A stretch of 64,000 bases of DNA, from contig CBFFRQ010000067.1 of the NCBI GenBank assembly GCA_965644315.1, positions 124,001 through 188,000 of the forward strand, read 5' to 3'. Numbering within the stretch: the first letter of the stretch is position 1; each line of letters opens with the position of its first letter. This document shows, piece by piece, positions 48,941 to 59,801 of the stretch. Made by a program: the position numbers and the translations under genes. The stretch comes from Caecitellus pseudoparvulus. Its lineage: Eukaryota > Bigyra: Bicosoecida. Under the pieces are notes generated by a model. That model searched no databases and was not told the DNA's origin. It worked only from the letters and a program-made list of their open reading frames with translations.

Positions 48941-51900
48941 CTACAAGGCGAAGCCCTGCAAGTTCCCTCGAGGGGAGCGGGCTGGACTGGGCAGGCTCGG
49001 GTCGTCACGTGCGACGGGGTCGTTCGCCAGACTGGCCTCGGCCGACCGCTGGCCTGCCTCCCGTGCAGACATTGCGGCGCCCTGCCACTGCAACGCAGCA
49101 CCCGCTGTGCTCTTGCCAGACGGCGGAGTCAACAGGTCCAGCCGCACACCTGCCGCCGCCTCGTCTGCCGCCAAGTTCCGGCGCCGCTCGCTGGGGCGCA
49201 GGGCCTGCACCTGGCTTAGCAGCGTGCTGTCTTCCAGGTCGTCCACCCCGCCGTCGTAATACGTACTGGCATGCGGCGTGGAGTGACCCCACCCGTCACC
49301 CTCCTTCAACACTTTCATGAGGTGCGTTGTCGGTGTGCTGTACGCTCGCGTCCCAAGACGTGGTGAGAGAGCAGCAGCAGCAGGGGTGGCACCCGGCGAG
49401 GGTGGGCCCATACCTGCCGGCACTGTGTCATGTCCCACGTGCAGAGGTTTGAACGGCAGTGGAACTGCCAACTCAGGCGCGGCGTTTCCCGTGTAACGCT
49501 GGAAGTCCCCAGTGCCCTCCCAGTCCTGGCGCCAGCGAGGGTACCACGCCTCCTTCTGGATGGTGGGTGCAGAGCCCAGCGGCACGCCTTCAGCCTGGGC
49601 TTTGGTTGCCGACCCCGCCCCACCACCCCCTGCCATGCCGAACACCCCCCGAATGCCCCCCCACAGTGACTTGCTCTTGGGGGCCGGTGCAGGGGAGGCG
49701 GCGGCCGCAGGTGGCGGAGTCGCAGGCTTGGGGGGGGCTGCCGCGTCACTGGCTGGCTTGCGCCCGAACCAAGCTGCCACACGGGCTGCAACGCCAGGCT
49801 TGTGAGGGGTTGCCTGTGACGCCGAGGAGGTGTCAGCCCCCCCTGCGGCAGGCACAGGTGCAGGGACATGCGCAGTTGGTGTTTCTGCTTGCATCGCCGA
49901 GGCTGGCGGTGATGCGTCAGCGGGCGGCGTGTCCTCTGTGATGGGCGGCGTTTCAGCCCACCGCACGCTCGTCTTGCGTTTCGCACCGTCGGCGGACGCT
50001 TTGGGAGTCTGCACAGGGCCCATAATGACGCCGTCAGGGCCCAGCCAGTCATGGTCCAGCTGTTCCTGAGTCAAGTTTGACACTGTCCTCCCTCGGGTCC
50101 GGGGGCTGCCCAGCCCGCTACCGCTGCCGTCGCTCACGCCACGCATTGGCGGAGTGAAGGCATCGCTCTCCTCACTCACCTCTCGCCCAGGGGACAGGGT
50201 GTACCAGGGTTTCGCAGGCGCCACTTGTGTTTCTGTGCCAGTTCTTGGGTCATCCTGGGGGGTCGTCTCTGGCACAGGTGGCATGGCTCGCTGCGTTGCA
50301 GTGGGTTCAGCGGCCAAGATCGGGCTAGGCGCGACCTGCTCGGACTGAGGCAGCGGAACTTGGGAAGGCAGGGGTGGTGGTGCAGGCAGTGGCTGTGCCA
50401 GGCCGGCTGCTCCTGCTTCAATGTGCTGTGCGTGGCGTGCAGCGCCAGCGGCTGACTGGCTGTCCTTGCCCGCGTTGTAATTCCGCAGGGCAGGTGGTGG
50501 AGCCCCTTTGGCAGAAGCCGCTGCAGTGGCCAGGGCCAGTCCACGCAGGCTTGAAGAGTGCAGTGTCTGGCATCGTTCATCGTGCTTTGCCTGTTGGTAC
50601 TTGGGCAGGTTGAAGGCGGGGCGGAAGACTTGTTGCAGGGCTGCTTTCTGCGACGTGCTCCGCTGCAGTGGAAGTGAGCTGTGCTGTCGCTCAGGCGTAG
50701 GCGGTGCAGCCTGTACGTGCGGTGCCGCGGCAGACAAGCTGGGCTCTGCACTGGTGTCTGGGCCTTGTGAGGGGGCGCCTTCCCTTGTTTGGGGTGGTGT
50801 TTGCTCCTGCACGGGTGACTCCTGCAGTGTCCTCAGCCGCAGGAGCGTGTTTGCAACCGCTGGGAAACCCGCACCACTGCCGTGCAGTGCAGGCAGCACT
50901 GGGGCAGGCGATGGCTTGGGCTGGCGCTGGTGGGGTGGTAGTCGGTGGGCAGCACTTCGACTTGACAGCTGATGCGCAGGTGATGTGTGCTGCCTGCCGG
51001 GAGAGTGCGGTTCAGGTGGCGGCACCCAGTCGCCCTCCTCTGAGCTGCCGTCGTCCGAGTCAACGTCCAAGCCAGGAGTCGTTGCGCGGAAGTGGGATGT
51101 GTCCCGTTCGTCTCCATGGAACGCCATGCGTCTGCGCGCTGCGTCGCCCACGGACTGCAACGCACGAAGGCGCGCCGTGACGTGTCGCGTGTACTCCTTC
51201 AAATCCTGCTGCGCCTGCCGCAGCTGCACCCGTGTGGGGCGCCGCGGCAGCAGCACTGTGATGACAGGCTCCCCTGTCTGTGCGTGAAACGCACGAGCTG
51301 CCGCTGCGCTGTTGGGCTCTGCCTCCTCCACCTCCACTTCCTCTGGGGTGCTTGAGAGTGTGCGGTTTTCACCAGACCGCGTGGGCACTGCTCCTGCAGG
51401 CTTGTGGGGGCGAGGCCTGGTGCGGTCTGCGCTCTCGCTGACTTCAATGTCACCGTCGGGCGTGGAGACGACGGTGCCGCCCCCTGAGCCAGCCCGTCGG
51501 GGGGGTGACCGCAGCCGAGCCACCAAGGCCCCCACGAACCCAGCATGGTCTGCTGCGACCTGTGGAGTGTTGGCACTGCCCGACGGGGGGCGGTGAGGGG
51601 GGCCCACCTGCCCTCCAAGCAGCTCAAGCAGGGCGCTGGCGTTGTCCCGTGCTGCCCGCGCCAGGGAGTGACTCGCGGCGAAGTCGCCTGTGCGGTGGGC
51701 CATAGGCGGCTGGCCCGGTGATCTGCCGGGGCGTGGCTGCAGGAGCTGGCTGGACGCCTCTGCCAAGCGGTGCACGAGCATTTTCCGCAGCGAGTCCACG
51801 TGGCGTTGCTGCAGCTGCACCTCTGCCAGCGCTGCTTCGGCTGCCACGCGGTCAGCGCTGGCTTGGCGGGCGGCGCGTTGGCCAGCAGACCGCTCGCGAA

Positions 51901-52123
51901 ACGCTGCAGCTGCCTCGTCTTCCGAGCGCGTCAGGAGCACAGCAGCAGCTTCATGGACTGCTCGTTGCAGGCTGTGTGCTGCGCTGATGAGCTCCACTTC
52001 CTCACTGCTGGGTGAGGGGCTGCTCCGTCGAGGGGGGGTTGCAGCAGGTGAAACGCGCGTTTCAGCGCTCCACCGACCAGCACCAGGGCCGGCCTGGCCA
52101 GGCGCAGGAGGAGGTGTCTGCAT
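48941..52123 (-). CDS. Long disordered Pro/Ser-rich protein, unknown
   Basis: This is a single open frame; the first ATG, at 52123, gives 1,060 residues (MQTPPPAPGQAG). The frame continues a little further 5' without another ATG. After a Pro/Ser start there is an Ala/Arg/Glu/Gln-rich coiled coil (about 51760-52010), a second helical segment with a basic run near 51130-51260, then long low-complexity regions rich in Pro, Ala and Ser. Short ordered-looking patches include LTQEQLDHDWLGPDGVIMGP, RVAAWFGRKPASD, KSLWGGIRGVFGMAGG and WYPRWRQDWEGTGDFQRYTG. These conserved-looking aromatic patches may be binding motifs. I recognise no family; a scaffold or cytoskeleton-associated protein is possible. 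Confidence 0.6.
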   Translation of the reverse strand: MQTPPPAPGQAGPGAGRWSAETRVSPAATPPRRSSPSPSSEEVELISAAHSLQRAVHEAAAVLLTRSEDEAAAAFRERSAGQRAARQASADRVAAEAALAEVQLQQRHVDSLRKMLVHRLAEASSQLLQPRPGRSPGQPPMAHRTGDFAASHSLARAARDNASALLELLGGQVGPPHRPPSGSANTPQVAADHAGFVGALVARLRSPPRRAGSGGGTVVSTPDGDIEVSESADRTRPRPHKPAGAVPTRSGENRTLSSTPEEVEVEEAEPNSAAAARAFHAQTGEPVITVLLPRRPTRVQLRQAQQDLKEYTRHVTARLRALQSVGDAARRRMAFHGDERDTSHFRATTPGLDVDSDDGSSEEGDWVPPPEPHSPGRQHTSPAHQLSSRSAAHRLPPHQRQPKPSPAPVLPALHGSGAGFPAVANTLLRLRTLQESPVQEQTPPQTREGAPSQGPDTSAEPSLSAAAPHVQAAPPTPERQHSSLPLQRSTSQKAALQQVFRPAFNLPKYQQAKHDERCQTLHSSSLRGLALATAAASAKGAPPPALRNYNAGKDSQSAAGAARHAQHIEAGAAGLAQPLPAPPPLPSQVPLPQSEQVAPSPILAAEPTATQRAMPPVPETTPQDDPRTGTETQVAPAKPWYTLSPGREVSEESDAFTPPMRGVSDGSGSGLGSPRTRGRTVSNLTQEQLDHDWLGPDGVIMGPVQTPKASADGAKRKTSVRWAETPPITEDTPPADASPPASAMQAETPTAHVPAPVPAAGGADTSSASQATPHKPGVAARVAAWFGRKPASDAAAPPKPATPPPAAAASPAPAPKSKSLWGGIRGVFGMAGGGGAGSATKAQAEGVPLGSAPTIQKEAWYPRWRQDWEGTGDFQRYTGNAAPELAVPLPFKPLHVGHDTVPAGMGPPSPGATPAAAALSPRLGTRAYSTPTTHLMKVLKEGDGWGHSTPHASTYYDGGVDDLEDSTLLSQVQALRPSERRRNLAADEAAAGVRLDLLTPPSGKSTAGAALQWQGAAMSAREAGQRSAEASLANDPVARDDPSLPSPARSPRGNLQGFAL

Positions 52124-52375
52124 GGTACACTTCACTGAAGCTGAGAATTTGCTCTGCGGGGCCCCTTTAGTCTCCCGCCACTCCAGTGGCGGGCGCCTCT
52201 CGATACGTATCGCTGGTGTGGTGGGTCGCTCCTCCCTCCTTGGCGCAGCAGCCACCTGCAGGCTGCCAAGCTTGCACACGGCATGGTGGCTCGTGCTGCA
52301 TTGGACTATGTTGGAGTGTTATGTTTGGTACGGAGGGCGAGCTGCGCCTGCACTGCCTGCCTTGGTTGATTCGCC

Positions 52376-54391
52376 TTACCCGTACCGCCTCCGGGCACGC
52401 AGCAGCAGTGCGTCGCGCCGTGAGCCCCATTCTGAGTCTGCCTTGAGGCGCTTCAGTATTGGGTACTTGGGTAACAAGCTGCTCATATCAGCGGGTGTGA
52501 AGTAGCGGCGCCAGCGTGGCTTGAGCAGCTCACGCAGCACTTCATCCCACAATTCCACACACGCGAAACGCAGCGAGTCAACGGCCGTTGTCGTGCCGAA
52601 GCCGAATAGCGGCTCAAGGTCTTCATGGGGCATGTGCAGGATCATGGAGACAATGTCGGTGTGGCCGAACCTGCAGGCGTTCCTGAAACACTGCCCTTCC
52701 CGTAGCCACAAGCGAGGCCTGCGGGGCCCGTCCAGACTCAGCAGCAAACGCACGACCTCTGTACGACCTTCTGTACATGCGATACGCAAGGCTTCGTCCT
52801 CCCGTGCGTGCACGTCGACTGTCTGGGCGCCGGTGAGGCTGAGCAATTCCCGAACCACCTCCACGTGTCCATTCGTACAAGCACGTCGGAGAGCCACGTT
52901 GAACTTGACACCTACATCCACAGCCCGGTCGCCTGTGAGGGCCAGCAGCCGGCGCACAACATCAATGTGGCCGTACTCACAAGCACGCTTGAGGGCTTCT
53001 TCGTGGCATGCGTGCACATCCACACGTTGCGCACCCTGTAGAGCCAGAAGTGTGTCCACCACTGCCAAGTGCCCGCCGCTACACGCCTGTCGGAAGTTGT
53101 AGTCGCGATTGCTACGCACTTTGGGCATGCGGTGCGCTGGTAGGTGCAGCATCTCCTGCACGACGCGGGTCGCGCCATGCGCACACGCGATTTGAAATCC
53201 CAAGTCCACGACGGGCCTTGCCAAGGCACACTCCCCCGCCAGAGCCAAAAACTCATGTACGATGTGAATGTGGTCCCTACCACATGCAATCGTGAAGGCT
53301 GGCTGCTTGTCGATGTGGTGTGTGACACCCTGCCCATCAGCAGCTCGCAGCAACTCCTGCACTAGCGGCAGGTTCCCGGCTGCACTTGCCTTGTACAGTG
53401 CGTCTCCACCCAGCTTCAGCATGTCAATCGGGCATGCTGTTGGGTGTGCGAGCAGCAGTCGCACGACTTCAGTGTGGCTGCCTGCCACAGCGGCGCGAAA
53501 CGCAGCATCGCGCGCGGCGTGGATGTCTGGGCAGCGGGTAGCATCCAGGGTCAGCAGCATGCGCACGATGCCATGCTGGCCAGCCCGAGCAGCGTACCGC
53601 AGAGCCGCCTCGCGACCAGCGTGCACTGCTACGCCACAGGGGTCTGGTAGTTGCAAAAGCATTTCCGCCGTGGGTATGTGGCCGTTCTGGCAAGTGTAGA
53701 TGAAGGCACGGGAGGGGTTGGGCCAGCACGCCCACTTGAAGCATGGCGCGGGCTGCAGTATGCGCCTCGCCACATCGCGCCATCCCCGCTTGCATGCCCG
53801 CACCAGTGCATCTTCTCGAGCTCCAGTGCTCACCATTCCTCGATCCTCAGGTAGTGAAAGCAGCAACTGCACGACGTCAGCATGCCCAGCCTGTGCCGCC
53901 ATGCGCAAGGCAAAGGAGTCTTGGGCCTGCACACCAACCGTCCGTGCCCCCTCCAAACCCAGCAACACGTGAATAACGGCTGTATGCCCGTAACTGCACG
54001 CTTGTCGAAAGGCCCACTCGTCATGCCCGTGGACGTCGACTTGGTCGGCGCCCGGCAAAGACAGCAGGAAACGCACCACATCGACATGTCCAAAGGCACA
54101 CGCTCGACGAAAGGCCAGTGCTGCGTTGGCGTTGGCGTCAGGCTGCCTGCTGTGTGGTTGACCCATCAGCGCTCGCACAACCTCCACGTGACCCGCACGG
54201 CACGACATGACTAGGGCTGCATCGTCACCCACATGTGAGCCAGGCAGCGCCTGGCGCTCATAGGCAAGCATGGCCTCCACGAGCTCTGCGCAGTTGAGTC
54301 TGCACGCCGCCTTGAACGCTTGCGCGAAAGTGTCCAGATCAGGAGCTGCGCCACTGTCCAGGACACAGTTCAGCTGCCGCAGATTCTCCAC
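52376..54391 (-). CDS. Ankyrin-repeat protein, about 18 repeats
   Basis: The frame encodes about 18 consecutive units of 34-36 residues with the core pattern ALRRACTNGHVEVVRELLSL, covering almost the whole protein. Each unit is slightly longer than the 33-residue canonical ankyrin repeat and carries a V-D/G-V-HA turn between repeats. No other domain is visible; the C-terminus is basic (LLLRARRRYG). The 5' end is uncertain: position 54391 is a GTG, the frame stays open upstream, and the first in-frame ATG is about 40 codons further in. A small 5' exon joined at an acceptor near 54450 is likely, so the coding start given here is a lower bound. Ankyrin arrays bind proteins; the partner is unknown. 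Confidence 0.8.
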   Translation of the reverse strand: MENLRQLNCVLDSGAAPDLDTFAQAFKAACRLNCAELVEAMLAYERQALPGSHVGDDAALVMSCRAGHVEVVRALMGQPHSRQPDANANAALAFRRACAFGHVDVVRFLLSLPGADQVDVHGHDEWAFRQACSYGHTAVIHVLLGLEGARTVGVQAQDSFALRMAAQAGHADVVQLLLSLPEDRGMVSTGAREDALVRACKRGWRDVARRILQPAPCFKWACWPNPSRAFIYTCQNGHIPTAEMLLQLPDPCGVAVHAGREAALRYAARAGQHGIVRMLLTLDATRCPDIHAARDAAFRAAVAGSHTEVVRLLLAHPTACPIDMLKLGGDALYKASAAGNLPLVQELLRAADGQGVTHHIDKQPAFTIACGRDHIHIVHEFLALAGECALARPVVDLGFQIACAHGATRVVQEMLHLPAHRMPKVRSNRDYNFRQACSGGHLAVVDTLLALQGAQRVDVHACHEEALKRACEYGHIDVVRRLLALTGDRAVDVGVKFNVALRRACTNGHVEVVRELLSLTGAQTVDVHAREDEALRIACTEGRTEVVRLLLSLDGPRRPRLWLREGQCFRNACRFGHTDIVSMILHMPHEDLEPLFGFGTTTAVDSLRFACVELWDEVLRELLKPRWRRYFTPADMSSLLPKYPILKRLKADSEWGSRRDALLLRARRRYG

Positions 54392-55145
54392 CCCGGAGGC
54401 TACACCGGCAGCCTTCCTCGGATGGATCAGATCGGACGTGTCTTGTAAGGAAGATAGGGCAGCGCTGAGGGGCTGCCTGAGAGCTTCCCGGGCCTCGCAT
54501 GCTTCCCGATCTTCTGCGGAATTTGTGCCAAGGCCTGCGATTTCCGCAACAAAGCAGGGCGTGGCTTGCGAGGAAAGTTGGAGGACGGACTACCGGGGCA
54601 TGAGCATCACGCAATGCATACGCACACACAACATGTTTCACTTGGGAATCCCTTGCAGCTCCCTCCATGCCGCAGTAGTGGGGCTTGGAACTGCTGGACA
54701 AATGTCTACCACGCCAATGCTGTCCCAGCAGTGGATGGAGCGCAGAAAAGGAAGCTTACAACACGAGGGTCGCAATCGCTCTGATAAAGTTTGGATGTGA
54801 AAGGCCTCCAGCATGTCTTGCCGGGGTTTGGCAGCCCTGTGCTTGCGATTTGTGACCTTGAGAATGGTGCCCACGATCTCATTCTATCGTTTTCGTGTCT
54901 CCCTGCACACCAAGCAAGGCAGTGAAGAATGATGTACACGCTCATCTCCCAAGAGCCTTGCCTGCTTCCCCTCCACCATCCCTCGGCCCCGGCTCGGTCC
55001 ACATTCGTCGGCTCACCCTTGGCGCCACAAACCAATGTAGGCAAAGCAACCACCAGTGCCACACTTCAATTGGCCACCCCACACCAAGCCCACCTGTAGC
55101 GAATGCTCATTCCTCCATTCCCCATCTCCACAGGACCAAGGCACC
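54392..55145. other. Divergent region between ankyrin and propeller genes
   Basis: These 754 bases must contain the missing 5' exon and promoter of the ankyrin gene and the promoter of the propeller gene. Two matches to the recurrent element lie here: TGCGGAATTTG at 54515-54525 and GATTTCCGCA near 54539-54548. A plus-strand frame from 54895 stays open but contains no ATG. Nothing else is recognised. Confidence 0.4.
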
Positions 55146-56871
55146 ATGGCTGCCGCTGCCGCGGAAGGTGAGTTTGCAGCTCGGCGCTGCTGCACTGCAC
55201 CACGACACTCCACCACGCCGGGGCTCATTCACAGGAAGCTCCCAGGGCTCGGGGGATGACTACGCCGTGCTGCTTTGTCGGGGAGAGTACATTTACATTT
55301 ACCGTAACCTCGAGCAAGGCTTGCCAGTGGCCGTGCACGTTGGGGGAACGGCGTGGGACGTCGCACCTATGCCTGGTGTGGGCTTGGCCGCCTTCGTGGC
55401 CAGCTCCAAGGTGGGCGTCATCGACGTCGTGCAGGGCACTGTGCAGTACTCCACCGACTCCAGCGTCACTTCTGTTCGCGGTGTGGCCGCCCTGCCCAAC
55501 GGCCGTGTCGTCGCCGGTGGCTCTGGGAAGCTGTTTGTCACCAGCGGAGCTGGGCAGGGCGAATCGGTCGACCTGCCGCATAGCAGCAGCGTGAACGGCA
55601 TGTGCAGCCTGCCAGATGGCCGCTTTGTCGTGGCGCAGGATGGTTCATACTTGAGCATTTGGCGTGCCGCTGGCGGTTCAGTCGAGCTGGACTGCGAAGT
55701 GACGGGGCACTCGTCAGACGTGGAGTGCGTGAAGCCCGGGCCAGGGGCAGATGAGTTCACCTCCAGCGCACGCGATGATACCTGTCGAGTGTGGAGCTGC
55801 CAAGACGGCAAGATGGCGCATAACTTCACCTCCAGCTCCAACTCCGTGTACGGCTGCAGTCCGATTGAGGACGGGCGAGTCTGGTACGCTGGCGCCTCCG
55901 CGACGCTGTACTGCTCCAGCACCAACGCGAACCACCCTGAGTGGTCTGTGCGCACGCGGGGCTCCTCCACCATTCGGTCAGTGCTGGCTCTGCCTGACCG
56001 CGACATGGTGCTGATGGCCTGTGACGGCGACAAGCTGCTGGCAGTGGGCATGTCGGGCGACCACCCCGTGCGGGAGCTGACCGTGCCACCTGGCAGCTCT
56101 GGCTCCATGCGAGGGCTGTACAAGATCCCCTTAAAGGCCCCACGAACTCGGAAGCTGGTGCCTCAGCCCGACGCACCTGCAGAGCGCCCCGAGCCCACTG
56201 CCGCTCAGAGAGAAGCCTACACGGCGCACATGCAGGGGGGCTTCGCGGCACTGAAGGAAAAGTGGGCGACTGTGAAGAGCGATGCTGAGCAGTATGAAGC
56301 TCTTCGGAGTGTCATGGCGTATGACTGGCATGTGCCGGCCGACGCTGCCGAGGCAGCGGTGCAGCTGCCTGACAGCGCGTTCGGGGGCGAGGACACCGTG
56401 CAGATGACCTTTGAGCACGTGGCTGCACTGCACCTGAGTGCTGCCACACTGCCAGAGGTACAGGCTGAACTCGCTGAGCATGTGCCTGTGGATGAGTGGC
56501 CCACCGAGCTGCAGACTGCCTGGGCTGACGCGAAGGGCTGCATCGTGCACGGGGAAACTGCACCGAATGGTCTCACATCTGTGACGGCTGCTGCCGCGGC
56601 GGGCTCGAGCGATGGTGGCGCAGCCCACCGCCTGCTGACGCAGGGGCGTCTGCTGTGGGCACTCGTGGATGCTGCAGACACCGTCACGGGCAACTTCAGC
56701 TCGCCCTGCCTGCTGTGTGACGGACAGGAGGCGTTCGCCGAAACGCTGCGCGCCGTGCTGAAGGTGGTGCCCCCCGCTGCCTGTGCCCTGCAAGACGCAA
56801 GTGGCAACACGCTGGCGTCTAAAGCCCGTGCCTGCAGCTTCCCCATCCCCATCCCGGGTGATAGTGCGTAG
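55146..56871 (+). CDS. WD40-type beta-propeller protein
   Basis: Two exons, 55146-55167 and 55235-56871, give 552 residues (MAAAAAEG then SSQGSGDDYAVLLCRGEYIY). The first 350 residues contain repeated four-strand blades typical of WD40 proteins, with weak WD signatures: TAWDVAPMPG, VRGVAALPNGRVVAGGSGKL, GHSSDVECVKPG followed by SSARDDTCRVWS, and IRSVLALPDRDMVLMACDGD. A helical C-terminal region of about 180 residues follows (ALKEKWATVKSDAEQYEALR, FEHVAALHLSAATLPEV). Five to seven blades seem present. The layout, propeller then helical domain, recalls PLAA/Doa1, but I do not see its PFU or PUL motifs, so I do not assign it. The start ATG is close to the donor, and splicing removes 67 bases. 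Confidence 0.7.
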
Positions 56872-57472
56872 GGTGGCATAGGTGACGCGCTGTCCCACTG
56901 CAGGGTCCACGTGCGAGCACCAGACATTACAGTGCAGGCAGGCATGGCAGCAGCAGAGGGGCATGTCCATGGCTGCGTCTGGCTGCATCGAGCATGCTGC
57001 TGCCCCTCCTTTCTTTTCAAATGCACCTGCTGCAAGCTGTGCTTCCCATTCCTTGGCAGCAGCGGCTCACAAGAAGGCAGCTCTCCCCCGACGCGGCGGG
57101 CAAGGGACCCGGAATCTATCGGCGTGGGGTGGACTGCCCTTAACGCTCTCACTTCTTGGGTGGAGCAGTCACTGGTGGGGCTTGCCTGCTCTGTCCAGAC
57201 ACCCCAGCAACCGCCGCCAGGAATGCAGCCGTCATGCCCCTCCAACCCCCTCGCACCGACATACATGCTTCAGCCACTCCGGTCCTTCAACTCAAACTAG
57301 AACCACACCATACAGTCCACTGCGTGCAGTGTCGTGCTCTGCGCCTGCTTGTGCTTTCCTTCCGCGCCAGCACGCGCTATCCAGCAGCCTGTGCTCTTTG
57401 CAGCGCTTGACAGCTTCAAGCTGAACACAGCTTCGCTCGTGCCGTGCCCCAGCCCAGCGCCCCCGTGCTGCC
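56872..57472. other. Intergenic region between propeller and kinase genes
   Basis: These 601 bases hold a 3' UTR and the kinase promoter and leader. Pyrimidine-rich tracts are present, but I see no gene, repeat or convincing core promoter element. Confidence 0.5.
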
Positions 57473-59685
57473 ATGGCTGCTGAAGCCACTGCAAGCAGCA
57501 GCAGCGTGCTTGACTCGCTGGATGCCAACAAGCGCATCAACCTGGAGGATTACTACGCCATCGAAGGGCAGCTCGGAAGTGCGTGAGCCAAGCTCCGCTC
57601 ACTGCTCGACGTGGCATTCATGCACTTGCTCTGCTGTGGGGCGCAGAGGGCGGCCAGGGGACAGTGTACCTTGCCAAAGTGAAGGACACGTCGGAGTTCG
57701 TGGCACTGAAGAAGTTGGAGCACGCACGCATGTCACGTAGGGTGGGTTCCAGCGCCAAAGCGCCGCACCTGCTGCCCACCACGCCAAGGGATGCTGCAGC
57801 TTGCCGTTGCATTGCACCCGCTTGTAGGCGCAAGCTCAGCATGCATCTAGTTTTTTGCTGCCGATGTTCGTCCCCATGCGCCCCAGGCTTGGCTGTGCCT
57901 GCAGTTTGGCTGCGGTGTGGCTCAGCAACCGCCTGTCGAAGAGGGCACCTGATGGCATCATGCAGCCCACGTCAAGGCACCCAGCAGTGCTTCAGAACTG
58001 CCCACCCTCCACCCTGATGTGCAGGCATTTCGTCAACTTCGCGCGGAAGTGGCTGCGATGGAGGCTGTGAGTGCACGTCAGCGAGCAGCGCGTGTGGTGC
58101 AGGCTCGGCTCAAGTTCCGCGCCCCTGCTCGCCTTTCCAGCTCAAGTCTGTGCCCAACATCATCAAGATCAAGTATGTGCATTGGCGGGCCAGCCAGCAG
58201 AAGGCCTCTGGGCGGATACCCGTGTCCCTCATCGCTTCTGAGGTGCGTTCTGCGGCCCGGCCGCGCTGCATGGCTTGGCCCTGCTTCAGCCGACGTGGCC
58301 TGGCGTTGCGCAGGTGGCGCGTGGACACCTCATGAACTACATGCGGCAGATGGGGCCCTTCGACGAGGAGATCACCCGGCACTTTGCGCGGCAGCTGCTG
58401 ACTGGCCTGCAGGCCTGCCACACTCAGGGCATTTACCACCGGGACCTCAAGCCTGAGGTGCGTTGTGGTGGATGCTGGGCGGTTTCTGCAGGCGTCCAGA
58501 CGCACTAGCCTGCTTCACGCGCCACCTTGCTCACCACACGCCCATTCACAGAACCTGCTATTGTCCTCTGAATTTGACCTGCTCATCACAGACTTCGGCC
58601 TTGCCGCCATGATGGCACCAGAGTCTGCCCACCTGTGTGTCACTCCGTGCGGCACACGTGCGTACAAAGCACCCGAAATCCGTTACGCCGAGACGGCGCC
58701 ACGCGACGGCTCTGCGGCATACGACCCTGAAAAGTACGACGTGTGGTCTGCCATGGTGGTCATCTTCACCATGTTTGCAGGGTTCGCGCCCATGAAGGAG
58801 GCGTGCGCCACAGGGCCGCGGCCTGACTGGTGGTTCCTGCGGCTCAAGGAGCGCAACTACGCGAAGTTCTGGGAAGCGCACTGCCAGTTCGTGCCTGGAC
58901 ACTCCTTCCCCTCGGACTTCATGGAGTTTGTGGAGGCGGGGCTGGAGGTGGACCCCGCCAAGCGCGCCGGCATTGCCGATTTGCTGGACTCGGCGTGGCT
59001 GCAGGGAACCACTGCAGAGCTCAAGGTGGTGCAGGCGGACATGCGCCGCCGATACGACGCCTTCACGAAGCCCCTGGTCAAGGACGTCGCGCTGTCTTCC
59101 AACCCTGGCGAGATCGACCTCCTGGGTGGTGGCGTCACACGTGGTGCAGGCGTGCAGGCACCTGCCTTGCCAGCAGGTGTCGGCGGCGTCTCGTGGCTGG
59201 CACTGAACACGGGCTGGTGCTTCGTGGCAGGCGAGGTGCAGGATTTGGTGGGTGACATTGCCAACGCCTGCGCAAAGTGGCCGGGTGGTGCGGACTTTGT
59301 CGTTGACTCCGATGCCAGCGGCACCTTCACAACGCACAAGGGAGACTATGCCGTGAAGGTGCAGCTGTACTCCCAGCCTGAACAGCCCGGCGTGCTGGTG
59401 CTGCACGCTTCACCCGCAGATGATGCCACTTCCCTGGCCACACCTGCATTTGATGTGGATGCTGAGCTGGAAGGCAAGGAAGCTGACGATGCCACCGGCG
59501 GCGCGAGTGGTGCGGAAGTTGACGAGGCAGCTGACTTGTCAGGCCTGGCGGAGGAGGTGGCGGTGTTCTTGCAGGGGCAGTTAGCTGCGCCAGAAGCCAG
59601 CCCTGAGTCTGCTGCAGGCGCCCTGGCGGCCTTGCCTCAGGCTGGGGCGTACCTGGCAGTGCCGCCGTGTCCCGACAGCGAGTAG
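57473..59685 (+). CDS. CAMK-like Ser/Thr protein kinase
   Basis: Six exons, 57473-57578, 57647-57741, 58025-58066, 58141-58242, 58314-58457 and 58552-59685, encode 540 residues. Splicing assembles a complete kinase core: glycine loop LGKGGQGTVYL, VAIK-type lysine in FVALKKLEHARM, helix C glutamate in RQLRAEVAAME, catalytic HRDLKPENLLL, TDFGLAAM, activation segment TPCGTRAYKAPEI and a normal subdomain XI. All catalytic residues are present, so it should be active. The HRDLKPENLLL and YKAPEI pattern points to the CAMK/SNF1-like group. A linker of about 100 residues is followed by a C-terminal region, WCFVAGEVQDLVGDIANAC ... GDYAVKVQLYSQ, that resembles a KA1-like or pseudokinase-associated domain. 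Acidic Ala-rich repeats end the protein. The 283-base second intron is unusually long for this window and could hide a small exon, although the phases join directly. Confidence 0.85.
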
Positions 59686-59801
59686 AGCCAGTGCAGAGCT
59701 GACGCCAAATCACTCCATGCACAACTCCACTTCACCCATATGAATGCAGTCACGCCTGTGCAGCTCGGTGTTGCACGTGCAGCCCACACACCCTCGGCGC
59801 C

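Noticed and set aside
52124-52279. N-terminal extension of the 1,060-residue protein
   Set aside because: The frame is open, but its first codon is GTG and no in-frame ATG lies between; translation most likely starts at 52123.
54895-55234. Continuous 658-residue version of the propeller protein
   Set aside because: The upstream part has no ATG. Splicing at 55167/55235 gives a normal ATG start and joins cleanly.
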